Source: Pseudomonadota bacterium
GTDB taxonomy: Bacteria; Myxococcota_A; Polyangia; Haliangiales; Haliangiaceae
Direction: 5' to 3'
Assembly: GCA_023428295.1 (NCBI GenBank)
Contig: JAEYYV010000228.1
Coordinates: forward strand, 1-22,058
DNA length: 22,058 nt
The translations under genes and the position numbers were made by a program. Shown here piece after piece: positions 14,799 through 21,435 of this stretch. The notes beneath the pieces are model-generated. The model was not told the origin of the DNA, searched no databases, and was given only the letters and a program-made list of their open reading frames with translations. Each line of letters opens with the position of its first letter. Within the stretch, counting starts at the first letter, position 1.

Positions 14799-15350
14799 AT
14801 GCTCGCAGTTGGCAAGAAGGCACCCGCGTTCAACCTCGACTCGTCCGACGGCACCAAGGTCAAGCTCGCAGACAACGCGGGCACGATCGTCGTCGTCTAC
14901 TTCTATCCGCGTGACAACACGCCGGGCTGCACCGTCGAGGCGCAAGACTTCTCGGCGGCGGTCCCCGCGCTGAAGAAGCTCGGCGCCGTCGTGTACGGCG
15001 TGAGCAAGGACTCGATCGCGTCGCACTGCAAGTTCCGCGACAAGTACAAGCTCTCGTTCCCGCTGCTCACGGATCCCGACGGCAAGGTGATGGAAGCGTA
15101 CGAGGCGTGGGGCGACAAGGTGATGTACGGCAAGAAGCTGAAGGGCATCATTCGCTCGACGGTGGTCATCGACACCGAGGGCAAGGTGTTCAAGCACTGG
15201 CCCAAGGTCAGCGTGAAAGGCCACGCGGAAGCGGTCGTCGACGCGGTGAAGGCGCTCGCCAGCGGCGCGAAGGCCGACGCCGACGACAAGCCGGCCGCGA
15301 AGAAGCCGGCCGCGAAGACGAAGAAGCCGGCCGCGAAGAAGAAGGCCTAG
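14799..15350 (+). CDS. bcp: PrxQ/Bcp-type peroxiredoxin with Lys/Ala-rich C-terminal tail
   Basis: 183 residues: a complete Bcp-like peroxiredoxin (1-155) plus an extra basic tail (158-183). The active site is YPRDNTPGCTVEAQDF with peroxidatic Cys44. The Cys five residues later seen in E. coli Bcp is absent; Cys77 in ASHCKFRDKY is placed like the resolving Cys of the helix-3 PrxQ subtype. It reduces hydrogen peroxide and organic hydroperoxides using thioredoxin-type donors in the cytoplasm. The tail is built of PAAK units like those of bacterial histone H1-like proteins and could bind DNA, polyphosphate or other polyanions. ATG 14799 matches the family start (MLAVGKKAPAF); GTG 14784 would add five residues. 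Confidence 0.88.
   Translation: MLAVGKKAPAFNLDSSDGTKVKLADNAGTIVVVYFYPRDNTPGCTVEAQDFSAAVPALKKLGAVVYGVSKDSIASHCKFRDKYKLSFPLLTDPDGKVMEAYEAWGDKVMYGKKLKGIIRSTVVIDTEGKVFKHWPKVSVKGHAEAVVDAVKALASGAKADADDKPAAKKPAAKTKKPAAKKKA
15288..15338 (+). repeat. Three exact 15-bp repeats encoding KPAAK
   Basis: AAGCCGGCCGCGAAG occurs at 15288-15302, 15303-15317 and 15324-15338, in frame, encoding KPAAK units of the peroxiredoxin tail. The identity at the DNA level suggests recent expansion by slippage or recombination. Confidence 0.85.
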
Positions 15351-15362
15351 CTTCGTGCCGCG

Positions 15363-15392
15363 CGCGTCGATCCTTGGGGTTAGTTCGACGCG
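15363..15392. terminator. Stem-loop across the ends of a convergent pair
   Basis: CGCGTCGA (15363-15370) and TCGACGCG (15385-15392) are exact 8-bp inverted repeats with a 14-base loop that contains the stop codon of the minus-strand gene. It lies 12 bases after the peroxiredoxin stop. Probable bidirectional terminator; no T-tract. Confidence 0.45.
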
Positions 15393-15964
15393 GGGCAGTC
15401 GACAGCGCCGATCGCGCCGCAGAACGTCGCAGTCGTATCGAGGCCCGCCGGCGGAGCTCCGCATCCTGCGAGCACGGACGAGACCGCCGGCTTCCAGTTC
15501 GGCGCTGCGACGTCCTTCGGGTTGGTGAGCATCGGATCCGCGTCGATGTGATTCGTCGTGTTGGCGGTGAGCGCCGCTAGCTCGTTGAAGCAGTTCGATG
15601 CACCGGGCGCGGCTGGCGGCCCGCCGCAATCGTTCTCGATCGTCGGCGTGGCGGCCATCGCGTCGTGATCGAAGAAGTCGAAGTTGTTCGCGTAGAGCGC
15701 CGCGGCGGACGTCGCCTTGAGGAAGTACGTGTGGTCGACCGTCAGCGTCGTGCCGAATGGTCGCGCGAGCTGAAACCATCGACATCGAGCGCGAACGTGT
15801 TCCAGTACGCGACGATCGCGTTCGCCGGTGGCGAGCGCAGGTGCAGGCGCTGGTTCGGCGGGCGCAGGCTCGACCGGCGGCGGCTCCGCGGCGCGAGGCG
15901 CGTCCTCTGCGTACGCAACACCGACGAGGAGCGCGAGCACGATGCCCGAGCGGAGTCGGAGCAT
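15380..15964 (-). pseudogene. Frame-disrupted, shortened remnant of a secreted beta-helix-type protein
   Basis: The frame starting at ATG 15964 (AAGGTG five bases upstream) gives a signal peptide (LALLVGVAYA, cleavage before EDAP), a Pro/Ala/Glu-rich linker, then a stretch with poor codon use (about 15750-15835), then a good C-terminal part: TLTVDHTYFLKATSAAALYANNF ... ADPMLTNPKDVAAPNWKPA ... GLDTTATFCGAIGAVD. In the poor stretch the neighbouring frame has G/C-ending codons and reads NAIVAYWNTFALDVDGFSSRDHS. Spliced across frames, the pieces resemble the end of large secreted repeat proteins of Myxococcota, whose C-terminal third has this order of motifs. The upstream body is missing. Two compensating indels plus a deletion, or sequencing errors, would explain it; if no homologue shows the pieces joined, a short intact 194-residue secreted protein is the alternative. 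Confidence 0.5.
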
Positions 15965-15990
15965 GCGCGCACCTTGGCAGCGCAATCTGT

Positions 15991-16009
15991 CAGGACCGCG
16001 CTCGTCCTG
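15991..16009. promoter_or_regulatory. Inverted repeat between divergent genes
   Basis: CAGGAC and GTCCTG flank a seven-base spacer in the 110-base region between the beta-helix remnant (minus) and the Cys-rich lipoprotein (plus). It could be an operator. Six-base arms are not rare, so confidence is low. Confidence 0.2.
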
Positions 16010-16074
16010 TGACCGGACGGAAACATCGAGCGTCCCCGTGACGACTCCGGCGCGCACACGCGTATGCTGGCCAG

Positions 16075-16413
16075 ATGAAGCACTTGCTGTGTCTCGGGCT
16101 CGCGCTGGCTGCTGTCGCGTGCAAGCAGGACGTTGCCGCGAACGTGGTGTGCAAGGTCGTCGAGGGCCCGAACGTCGAGTGCACGGTCGATCGGACCAAG
16201 GGCAGCGTCGAGTTCGAGGTCTGCTGGGACTTCAAGGTCACGTGTCAGAACAACGCGTCACTCGAAGCGCATGGCTGCGCGAAGGTCGGCGACAAGACCG
16301 TCACGCACACGATCCCGGGCGACAAGCTGAAGATCAGCGCAGAGTGCGACACGGCGAAAGGTGCGGTCGTCACGAACATGACGATCGACGGCAAAGCAGC
16401 GCAACAACAGTAG
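16075..16413 (+). CDS. Small Cys-rich lipoprotein of unknown function
   Basis: 112 residues, family not recognised. MKHLLCLGLALAAVAC ends in lipobox AVAC (Cys16), followed by KQD, predicting a lipid-anchored periplasmic or outer-membrane protein. Six further cysteines (26, 36, 50, 57, 68, 91) could make three disulfides in a compact, mostly beta domain rich in Val and Thr. There is no recognisable catalytic or binding motif. It is monocistronic by position: a divergent remnant lies upstream, and the hemerythrin-like gene converges from downstream with only two bases between the stops. Confidence 0.65.
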   Translation: MKHLLCLGLALAAVACKQDVAANVVCKVVEGPNVECTVDRTKGSVEFEVCWDFKVTCQNNASLEAHGCAKVGDKTVTHTIPGDKLKISAECDTAKGAVVTNMTIDGKAAQQQ

Positions 16414-16419
16414 GCCTAC
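16410..16419. repeat. Palindrome containing both stop codons of a convergent pair
   Basis: GTAGGCCTAC is a perfect 10-bp palindrome that holds the TAG of the Cys-rich lipoprotein and, on the other strand, the TAG of the hemerythrin-like gene. It is too short to be a sure terminator. Confidence 0.35.
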
Positions 16420-16943
16420 GCGGCTTTGGGCGTCACGCGCACGACGCGCGTCGGCAGCGGCTCGAACTCCGCCGTCTCGTACGTGATCGCCGCGTCGGCC
16501 ACGGTCGATGCCACGGCGAGCGCCGCCGTGAACTCTCGACCGATCGCCGCGAGCTGCTCCGCGCTGAACGTGAGCGCCGCGATCGGAAACAGCGTGAACT
16601 CCTCGAGCTCCGCGTGCTGCTCGACCAAGCGCGCCAGGTTCGATAGCTCCACGAGCCACGCGCTCCGGCGCAGCCCCGCCACCCGCAGTCGCGTGATCGC
16701 CTCTTCGATCGCTTCGTGCTCCGCTCGGGCCTGCGCTACCTCGGTCACGAGCCCCGCCTCGCGCTCGAGGCGCGGGTACACCGCCGCGTGCTCCGCGCGC
16801 ATACATGCGACGAGCTTGTTGGACAGGAGCTGGAACGTGACGAACGCGAGCTCCTTCTGCCCCTTCGCCATCTGCTGGATGGTGTCCTCGATCAGCTCCT
16901 CGATCTGGTGCTGCTGGCGTCCGAGAACTTCGAAGATGGACAT
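16416..16943 (-). CDS. Hemerythrin (HHE)-like protein
   Basis: 175 residues forming a four-helix bundle. Iron-ligand-like residues are spaced as in HHE cation-binding domains: His12 in QQHQIEELIED, His52 and Glu60 in EHAAVYPRLE, His76 in EHEAIEEA, and His110 and Glu114 in QHAELEEFTLFP. Such proteins bind a di-iron centre and can sense or store oxygen, nitric oxide or iron. Cytoplasmic; no extra domain is attached, so the output is unknown. ATG 16943 starts the bundle; the frame is open 35 residues further upstream, but that extension is not domain-like. It lies 117 bases downstream of dnaE2 on the same strand and could be read from the same SOS promoter. Confidence 0.78.
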   Translation of the reverse strand: MSIFEVLGRQQHQIEELIEDTIQQMAKGQKELAFVTFQLLSNKLVACMRAEHAAVYPRLEREAGLVTEVAQARAEHEAIEEAITRLRVAGLRRSAWLVELSNLARLVEQHAELEEFTLFPIAALTFSAEQLAAIGREFTAALAVASTVADAAITYETAEFEPLPTRVVRVTPKAA

Positions 16944-17060
16944 GGTGTCGACGAACACAGCAAACGTTGGACCACGCAAGTCGACGAGGTTTCGCGGACC
17001 TAACCGCGGCGATCCGAGCGCGCTGATCACCTGTGCGATCCAGCGCATGCGCGGTTCCCC

Positions 17061-20000
17061 TCAGTGAAAGTCGCGACTCTCGACCTCGACCACGGGCCTG
17101 GACAGCACGGGCACCCACACGCGCTCCGCGATGAGGTGCACGATGCCCTCCTGCACCTGCAACTTTCCACTCACGCCGATCAGCGACGTCGTCTTGATCA
17201 CGTGCGCGTAGTCCGCGAACACCTGCTGCCACACGACGAGGTTCACGAAGCCGGTCTCGTCCTCGAGCGTCATGAACACCACGCCGCTCGCCGTGCCCGG
17301 CTGCTGCCGGCAGATCACGATGCCGACGTAGTCCACGCGCGCGCCATCCCTGCCCTTGCTCACGGTCCGCGCATCGGGCCAGCCCTTGGCTCGCAGCTCG
17401 CCTCGCAGCGGTGCGAGCGGATGACCGCGCGTCGAGTGATCGCTCGTCGCGAAGTCCCAGAAGATCTCGTCGAGCTTCGACAGCTTTTCGAAGCTGGCCG
17501 CGCCGTTCACGTCACCGCCGAGGCTCATCGTGTCGTCCTGCCGCGCGAGCCACCCTGTCACCTGCCACAGCGCATCACGCCGCGTCGCATGTCCGAAGGC
17601 ATCCAACGCTCCCGCCTCGGCGAGCGTCGCGTGCATGCGCGCTGGCACGTGCGCTCTACGCACGAAGTCCTCGATGCTCTCGAACGGTCGCGCCTCGCGC
17701 GCCATCACGATGCGCCCGCCATCCGCCATCTGCATGCCCTTGATCCAGCGAAGGCCCATGCGCACGGCAAAGCCGAAGTCGTCGTCGACGGGCTCCATCG
17801 TGCAATCCCACGCGCTGCGCGTGACATCGACGGGCCGGATCTGCAGTCCGTGTCGCTGCGAATCGCCGACGATCGTCGCCGCCGAGTAGAAGCCCATGGG
17901 CTGCGCGTTGAGGAGCGAGCACGTGAACTCGGCGAGGTAGTGCTTGCGCATCCAACACGTCGCGTACGCGATGAGCGCGAAGCTCGCGGCGTGACTCTCG
18001 GGAAATCCGTACTCGCCGAAGCCGCGGATCTGCTCGAACACGCGCTCGCCGAACTCGCGCACGATGCCCTTCTTCTCCATCGCGCTGATCAGGCGATCGC
18101 GATGCTTCTCGATGCGCCCCGAGCGTCGCCACGCCGCCATGTCTCGACGGAGCTGATCTGCTTCGCCGGGCGTGTAGTCCGCAGCGACGACGGCGAGCTT
18201 CATCACCTGCTCTTGGAACAGCGGCACGCCGAGCGTCTTTGCGAGCACGGGCTCGAGACACGCGTGCGGATAGACGACGGGCTCGAGCCCCGCGCGGCGG
18301 CGAAGGTACGGGTGCACCATGCCGCCGGAGATCGGGCCCGGGCGGACGAGCGAGACCTCGACGACGAGGTCGTAGAAGTTGCGCGGCCGGAGGCGCGGCA
18401 GCATCGACATCTGCGCGCGCGACTCGATCTGGAACGTGCCGACGGTGTCGGCCGTGCAGATCATGTCGTAGGTCGCCTCGTCCTCGGCAGGAATGGTCGC
18501 CATCGAGAGATCGATGCCGCGATGTTGGCGGAGCAGATCGAGACCGAGGTGCAGCTGGTGCAGCGCGCCGAGGCCGAGCAGATCCACTTTGAACAGCGCG
18601 AGATCCTCGAGATCGTCTTTGTCCCACTGGATGACGGTGCGGCCCGGCATGGACGCGTTCTCGATCGGCACGATGTCGTGCACCGGTTCGTGGCCGAGGA
18701 GAAAGCCGCCCGGGTGGATGCCGATGTGCCGCGGGAACTCGAGGATCTCGTCGGAGAGTCGCGCGAGGTGCTCGACCGCGGTGGCGCCGTGATCTCGTAG
18801 ACCCGAGCGCTCGAGGGCTTGCGGCTCGACCAGGCCGTACATCGAGAGATGCTTCGCGGCGCGATCGAGTGCGGTCTCGGGGATGCCGAGCGCTTTGCCG
18901 ACATCGCGGATCGCGGAGCGCGGGCGATAGCGAATGATGTTGCAGACCATCGCCGAGTGATCGCGGCCGTAGACGCTATAGACGTGCTGGATGACCTCCT
19001 CGCGACGTTCGTGCTCGATGTCGAGATCGATGTCGGGCGGCTCCGCGCGCTCGCGCGAGAGGAAGCGCTCGAAGAGCAGGCCCATGCGAACGGGATCGAC
19101 GGCCGTGATGCCGAGGCAGTAGCAGACGGCGGAGTTGGCCGCCGAGCCGCGGCCTTGGCAGAGGATGTCTCTGCGCCGGCAGTACGCGACGATCTCGTAC
19201 ATCGTCAGGAAGTAGCCCGGGTAGTCGAGCTCCTCGATCAGCGCGAGCTCGGTGTCGAGCTGGCGGCGCACGTTGGACGGAACGTCGCCGCTGTAGCGAC
19301 GATCGGCGCCTTCGTCGACGAGCGCGCGCAGGTAGTCGGCGCTCGTCGAGCCGTCGGGGAGGCGCTCGGAGGGATAGCGATAGCGCAGCGCGCCGAGCTC
19401 GAACGTGCAGCGCTGCGCGATCTCGAGCGTGCGCGCGACGGCAGCGGGCTCGTCGGCGTAGAGGCGCGAGAACGCGTGAGGCGCACGCAGATCGTATTCG
19501 TCGTTGCCGCGAATGCGCGTGCCCGCGGTGGCCAATGTCACGCCGTAGCGGATGCACGTGAGCACGTCTTGTAGCGGGCGGCGTGCGCGCGAGTGATAGA
19601 GCACCTCGTTGGCGGCGACGAGCGGCAATCCCGCGGCGCGTGCGCGGAGCCGCAAGCGAGCTTCCCGCGGGACATCGTCGGCGCGGCGGTGACGCGCGAG
19701 GAGCGCGAACAAGCGATCGCCGAATGCGTCGCGCAGATCTGCGACGAGCGCCGCGGGCGGATCTGCTTCGGCGGCGAGAGCGCTGTTCTCGCCACCCCAC
19801 AGCGCGATGACATTCGCCGCGTTCGCGCAGACCTCGCGCCACGATGCGAGCGAGTCGCCCTTGTCGCAGCGCCGGCGCGCGGACGTGAGCAGGCGCGTGA
19901 TGTTGGCCCAGCCCGCACGATCTTGCGCGAGCAACACGAGCTGCGTCGTCGGTGGTGGCTCGGCGACATCGAGCGTGACCTGGCGCGGCTTGGATCGCTT

Positions 20001-20345
20001 GGTGCGACCGCGCCGGCCGAGCGAGCCCGCCGGTGCAGAGAGATCGTCGGAGTGCGTGCCCCATCCAGGACCGCGTCCGACGTGCGAGTCCTCGGAGTGA
20101 AGCGACACGGGGGAGGACACGAGCGACGTGCCGTACGGCGCGATCGAGACCTGCGCTCCGCAGATGAGGTGCACGCCGAGCTCGCGTGCTTTCACGTGTG
20201 CGCGAACCATTCCGTAGACACCGTCGCGATCCGTGATCGCCAGCGAACGAAGGCCCACGCGATGCGCTTCCTCGATCAGCTCCTCCGGGTGGCTCCCGCC
20301 TTCCAAGAAGGAGAAGTTCGATTTGCACCACAACGGCGCGTACAC
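17061..20345 (-). CDS. dnaE2: Error-prone DNA polymerase DnaE2 (ImuC)
   Basis: 1094 residues, a complete C-family polymerase alpha subunit of the DnaE2 branch. The N-terminal PHP domain begins YAPLWCKSNFSFLEGGSHPEE (from residue 2), with the degenerate metal site usual for DnaE2. The palm holds GRGSAANSAVCY (398-409), PDIDLD (437-442) with catalytic Asp438 and Asp440, and KVDLLGLG (586-593) with Asp588. A helix-hairpin-helix region and an OB fold (VVFMTLEDETGFVNLVVW) follow, ending in the typical ESRDFH. It carries out SOS-induced translesion synthesis and mutagenesis. Residues about 69-133 are an extra Ser/Gly/Arg-rich insertion in the PHP domain. No imuA or imuB gene is adjacent, although these usually accompany it. 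The start is GTG 20345, with no ribosome-binding site but a LexA-like dyad directly on it. Confidence 0.95.
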   Translation of the reverse strand: MYAPLWCKSNFSFLEGGSHPEELIEEAHRVGLRSLAITDRDGVYGMVRAHVKARELGVHLICGAQVSIAPYGTSLVSSPVSLHSEDSHVGRGPGWGTHSDDLSAPAGSLGRRGRTKRSKPRQVTLDVAEPPPTTQLVLLAQDRAGWANITRLLTSARRRCDKGDSLASWREVCANAANVIALWGGENSALAAEADPPAALVADLRDAFGDRLFALLARHRRADDVPREARLRLRARAAGLPLVAANEVLYHSRARRPLQDVLTCIRYGVTLATAGTRIRGNDEYDLRAPHAFSRLYADEPAAVARTLEIAQRCTFELGALRYRYPSERLPDGSTSADYLRALVDEGADRRYSGDVPSNVRRQLDTELALIEELDYPGYFLTMYEIVAYCRRRDILCQGRGSAANSAVCYCLGITAVDPVRMGLLFERFLSRERAEPPDIDLDIEHERREEVIQHVYSVYGRDHSAMVCNIIRYRPRSAIRDVGKALGIPETALDRAAKHLSMYGLVEPQALERSGLRDHGATAVEHLARLSDEILEFPRHIGIHPGGFLLGHEPVHDIVPIENASMPGRTVIQWDKDDLEDLALFKVDLLGLGALHQLHLGLDLLRQHRGIDLSMATIPAEDEATYDMICTADTVGTFQIESRAQMSMLPRLRPRNFYDLVVEVSLVRPGPISGGMVHPYLRRRAGLEPVVYPHACLEPVLAKTLGVPLFQEQVMKLAVVAADYTPGEADQLRRDMAAWRRSGRIEKHRDRLISAMEKKGIVREFGERVFEQIRGFGEYGFPESHAASFALIAYATCWMRKHYLAEFTCSLLNAQPMGFYSAATIVGDSQRHGLQIRPVDVTRSAWDCTMEPVDDDFGFAVRMGLRWIKGMQMADGGRIVMAREARPFESIEDFVRRAHVPARMHATLAEAGALDAFGHATRRDALWQVTGWLARQDDTMSLGGDVNGAASFEKLSKLDEIFWDFATSDHSTRGHPLAPLRGELRAKGWPDARTVSKGRDGARVDYVGIVICRQQPGTASGVVFMTLEDETGFVNLVVWQQVFADYAHVIKTTSLIGVSGKLQVQEGIVHLIAERVWVPVLSRPVVEVESRDFH

Positions 20346-20361
20346 TGAACGATTGTCCAGT
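20344..20361. promoter_or_regulatory. LexA-like operator (SOS box) overlapping the dnaE2 start codon
   Basis: On the minus strand ACTGGAC-AATC-GTTCAGT is an 18-bp dyad with one mismatch. It matches 14 of 17 positions of the Myxococcus xanthus LexA consensus as I remember it (CTRHAMRYBYGTTCAGS), including the whole GTTCAG half. It covers part of the dnaE2 -10 element, the expected transcription start and two bases of the GTG, and also the -35 element proposed for the divergent dihydrouridine synthase gene. Confidence 0.68.
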
Positions 20362-20381
20362 ATCCTCGCGGGGCAGACAAT
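20353..20381 (+). promoter_or_regulatory. Putative sigma-70 promoter of the dihydrouridine synthase gene
   Basis: TTGTCC (20353-20358) and GACAAT (20376-20381) are spaced by 17 bases; each matches four of six consensus positions. Its -35 element lies within the LexA-like dyad, so SOS co-regulation is possible. Confidence 0.4.
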
Positions 20382-20388
20382 AGGACAA
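20359..20388 (-). promoter_or_regulatory. Putative sigma-70 promoter of dnaE2
   Basis: On the minus strand TTGTCC (20383-20388) and GATACT (20359-20364) are spaced by 18 bases; each matches four of six consensus positions. The start of transcription would fall about 6-8 bases before the GTG, giving a nearly leaderless mRNA, which fits the lack of a ribosome-binding site. Confidence 0.42.
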
Positions 20389-20449
20389 GCACGATGAACA
20401 TCGTGTGCGAAGCGCTCCCGGAGGGAGTGCGGAGGTAAATGATGCGTCC

Positions 20450-21391
20450 ATGCGCGAGCTGTTCGCGAGATCGCCGGTCGTCCTCGCTCCGATGGAGGAC
20501 GTCAGCGATGCCGCATTTCGGCGCGCGTGTCGAACCGTGGGCGCCGAGCTGTGCGTGACCGAGTTCGTGCACGTCGATCAGATCCTCCACGACTCGCGCA
20601 TCGCTCGCCGCAAGCTGTCGCTCGCGGCCGACGATCGCCCCACCGCGATCCAGATCTACGGCGCGGATCCCGAGCGCTTGCTCGCCGCCGCGCAGATCGC
20701 CGAGCGCGCCGAACCCGCGTTCCTCGATCTCAATTGCGGCTGCTGGATCCCGCGCATCGCGAGCAAGGGCGCGGGAGCCGGATGGCTGCGCGATCCAGCG
20801 GCGATGATCGCGATGGCCGCCGCCATCGTTCGCGCGGTCGCGTTACCCGTGACGGTGAAGACGCGCATCGGATGGGGCCCCGAGTCGGACATGCCGATCG
20901 TGGATCTCGCGCGGCGCCTCGAGGACGTCGGCGTCGCCGCGCTCACCATCCACTGCCGCACGGCGCTCGCCGGTCACGCAGGTCCCGCGGAGTGGAGCTG
21001 GGCTCGGCGCGCACGCGAGGCGGTCTCGATCCCCGTCGTGGTCAACGGTGATGTCCGGACGGCGGACGATGTCGTGCGCGCGCTCGACGAGACGGGATGT
21101 GCTGCCGCGATGATCGGCCGCGGCGCGATCGATCACCCGTGGGTGTTTCGCGAAGCTCTCGCTGCGCTGCGCGGCGAACGCATCGCGGGCCCGACGGATG
21201 AAGAGCGGCGCGCGATGTTCGCGATGATCACCGCGGAGAACGTCGCGCTACGCGGCGAGCGAAACGGCATCGGCACCGCGCGCCGTCACGCACGCGTGCT
21301 CGGCGAGCAGCTCGCATCGCTGCGCCCTCGTCTGTTCGCGGCGCGATCGGTGAACGAGGTGTGCGACGTGCTTCACTGCACGGGCCTGTAA
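20450..21391 (+). CDS. dus: tRNA-dihydrouridine synthase family protein
   Basis: 313 residues, a normal length for Dus. The TIM-barrel start VVLAPMEDVSDAAFRR (10-25) binds FMN; the catalytic Cys98 is in DLNCGCWIPRIASKGAGAGWL (93-113), where Trp99 replaces the usual Pro of the GCP motif; VKTRIG (136-141), TIHCRT (166-171), VVNGDV (197-202) and MIGRGAIDHPW (221-231) are the remaining FMN and tRNA-binding elements. It reduces specific uridines in tRNA to dihydrouridine with NADPH and FMN. Which Dus subfamily it belongs to is not settled. ATG 20450 begins the conserved sequence; GGAGG (20431-20435) is 14 bases upstream, rather far. GTG 20405 is in frame but adds unconserved residues. Confidence 0.87.
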   Translation: MRELFARSPVVLAPMEDVSDAAFRRACRTVGAELCVTEFVHVDQILHDSRIARRKLSLAADDRPTAIQIYGADPERLLAAAQIAERAEPAFLDLNCGCWIPRIASKGAGAGWLRDPAAMIAMAAAIVRAVALPVTVKTRIGWGPESDMPIVDLARRLEDVGVAALTIHCRTALAGHAGPAEWSWARRAREAVSIPVVVNGDVRTADDVVRALDETGCAAAMIGRGAIDHPWVFREALAALRGERIAGPTDEERRAMFAMITAENVALRGERNGIGTARRHARVLGEQLASLRPRLFAARSVNEVCDVLHCTGL

Positions 21392-21417
21392 CGCCACGGA
21401 CGTTTGCCTGGGCGAAA

Positions 21418-21432
21418 CACGTCGGAAACGTG
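21418..21432. repeat. Short inverted repeat before the GAF-domain gene
   Basis: CACGT and ACGTG flank CGGAA just upstream of ATG 21436; a longer imperfect stem from GACGTTTGCC (21399-21408) overlaps it. It could end dus transcription or structure the next leader. Weak evidence. Confidence 0.2.
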
Positions 21433-21435
21433 GCC

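Noticed and set aside
20405..20449. GTG 20405 as start of the dihydrouridine synthase
   Set aside because: It adds 15 residues not seen in the family and has no ribosome-binding site; ATG 20450 begins the conserved sequence.
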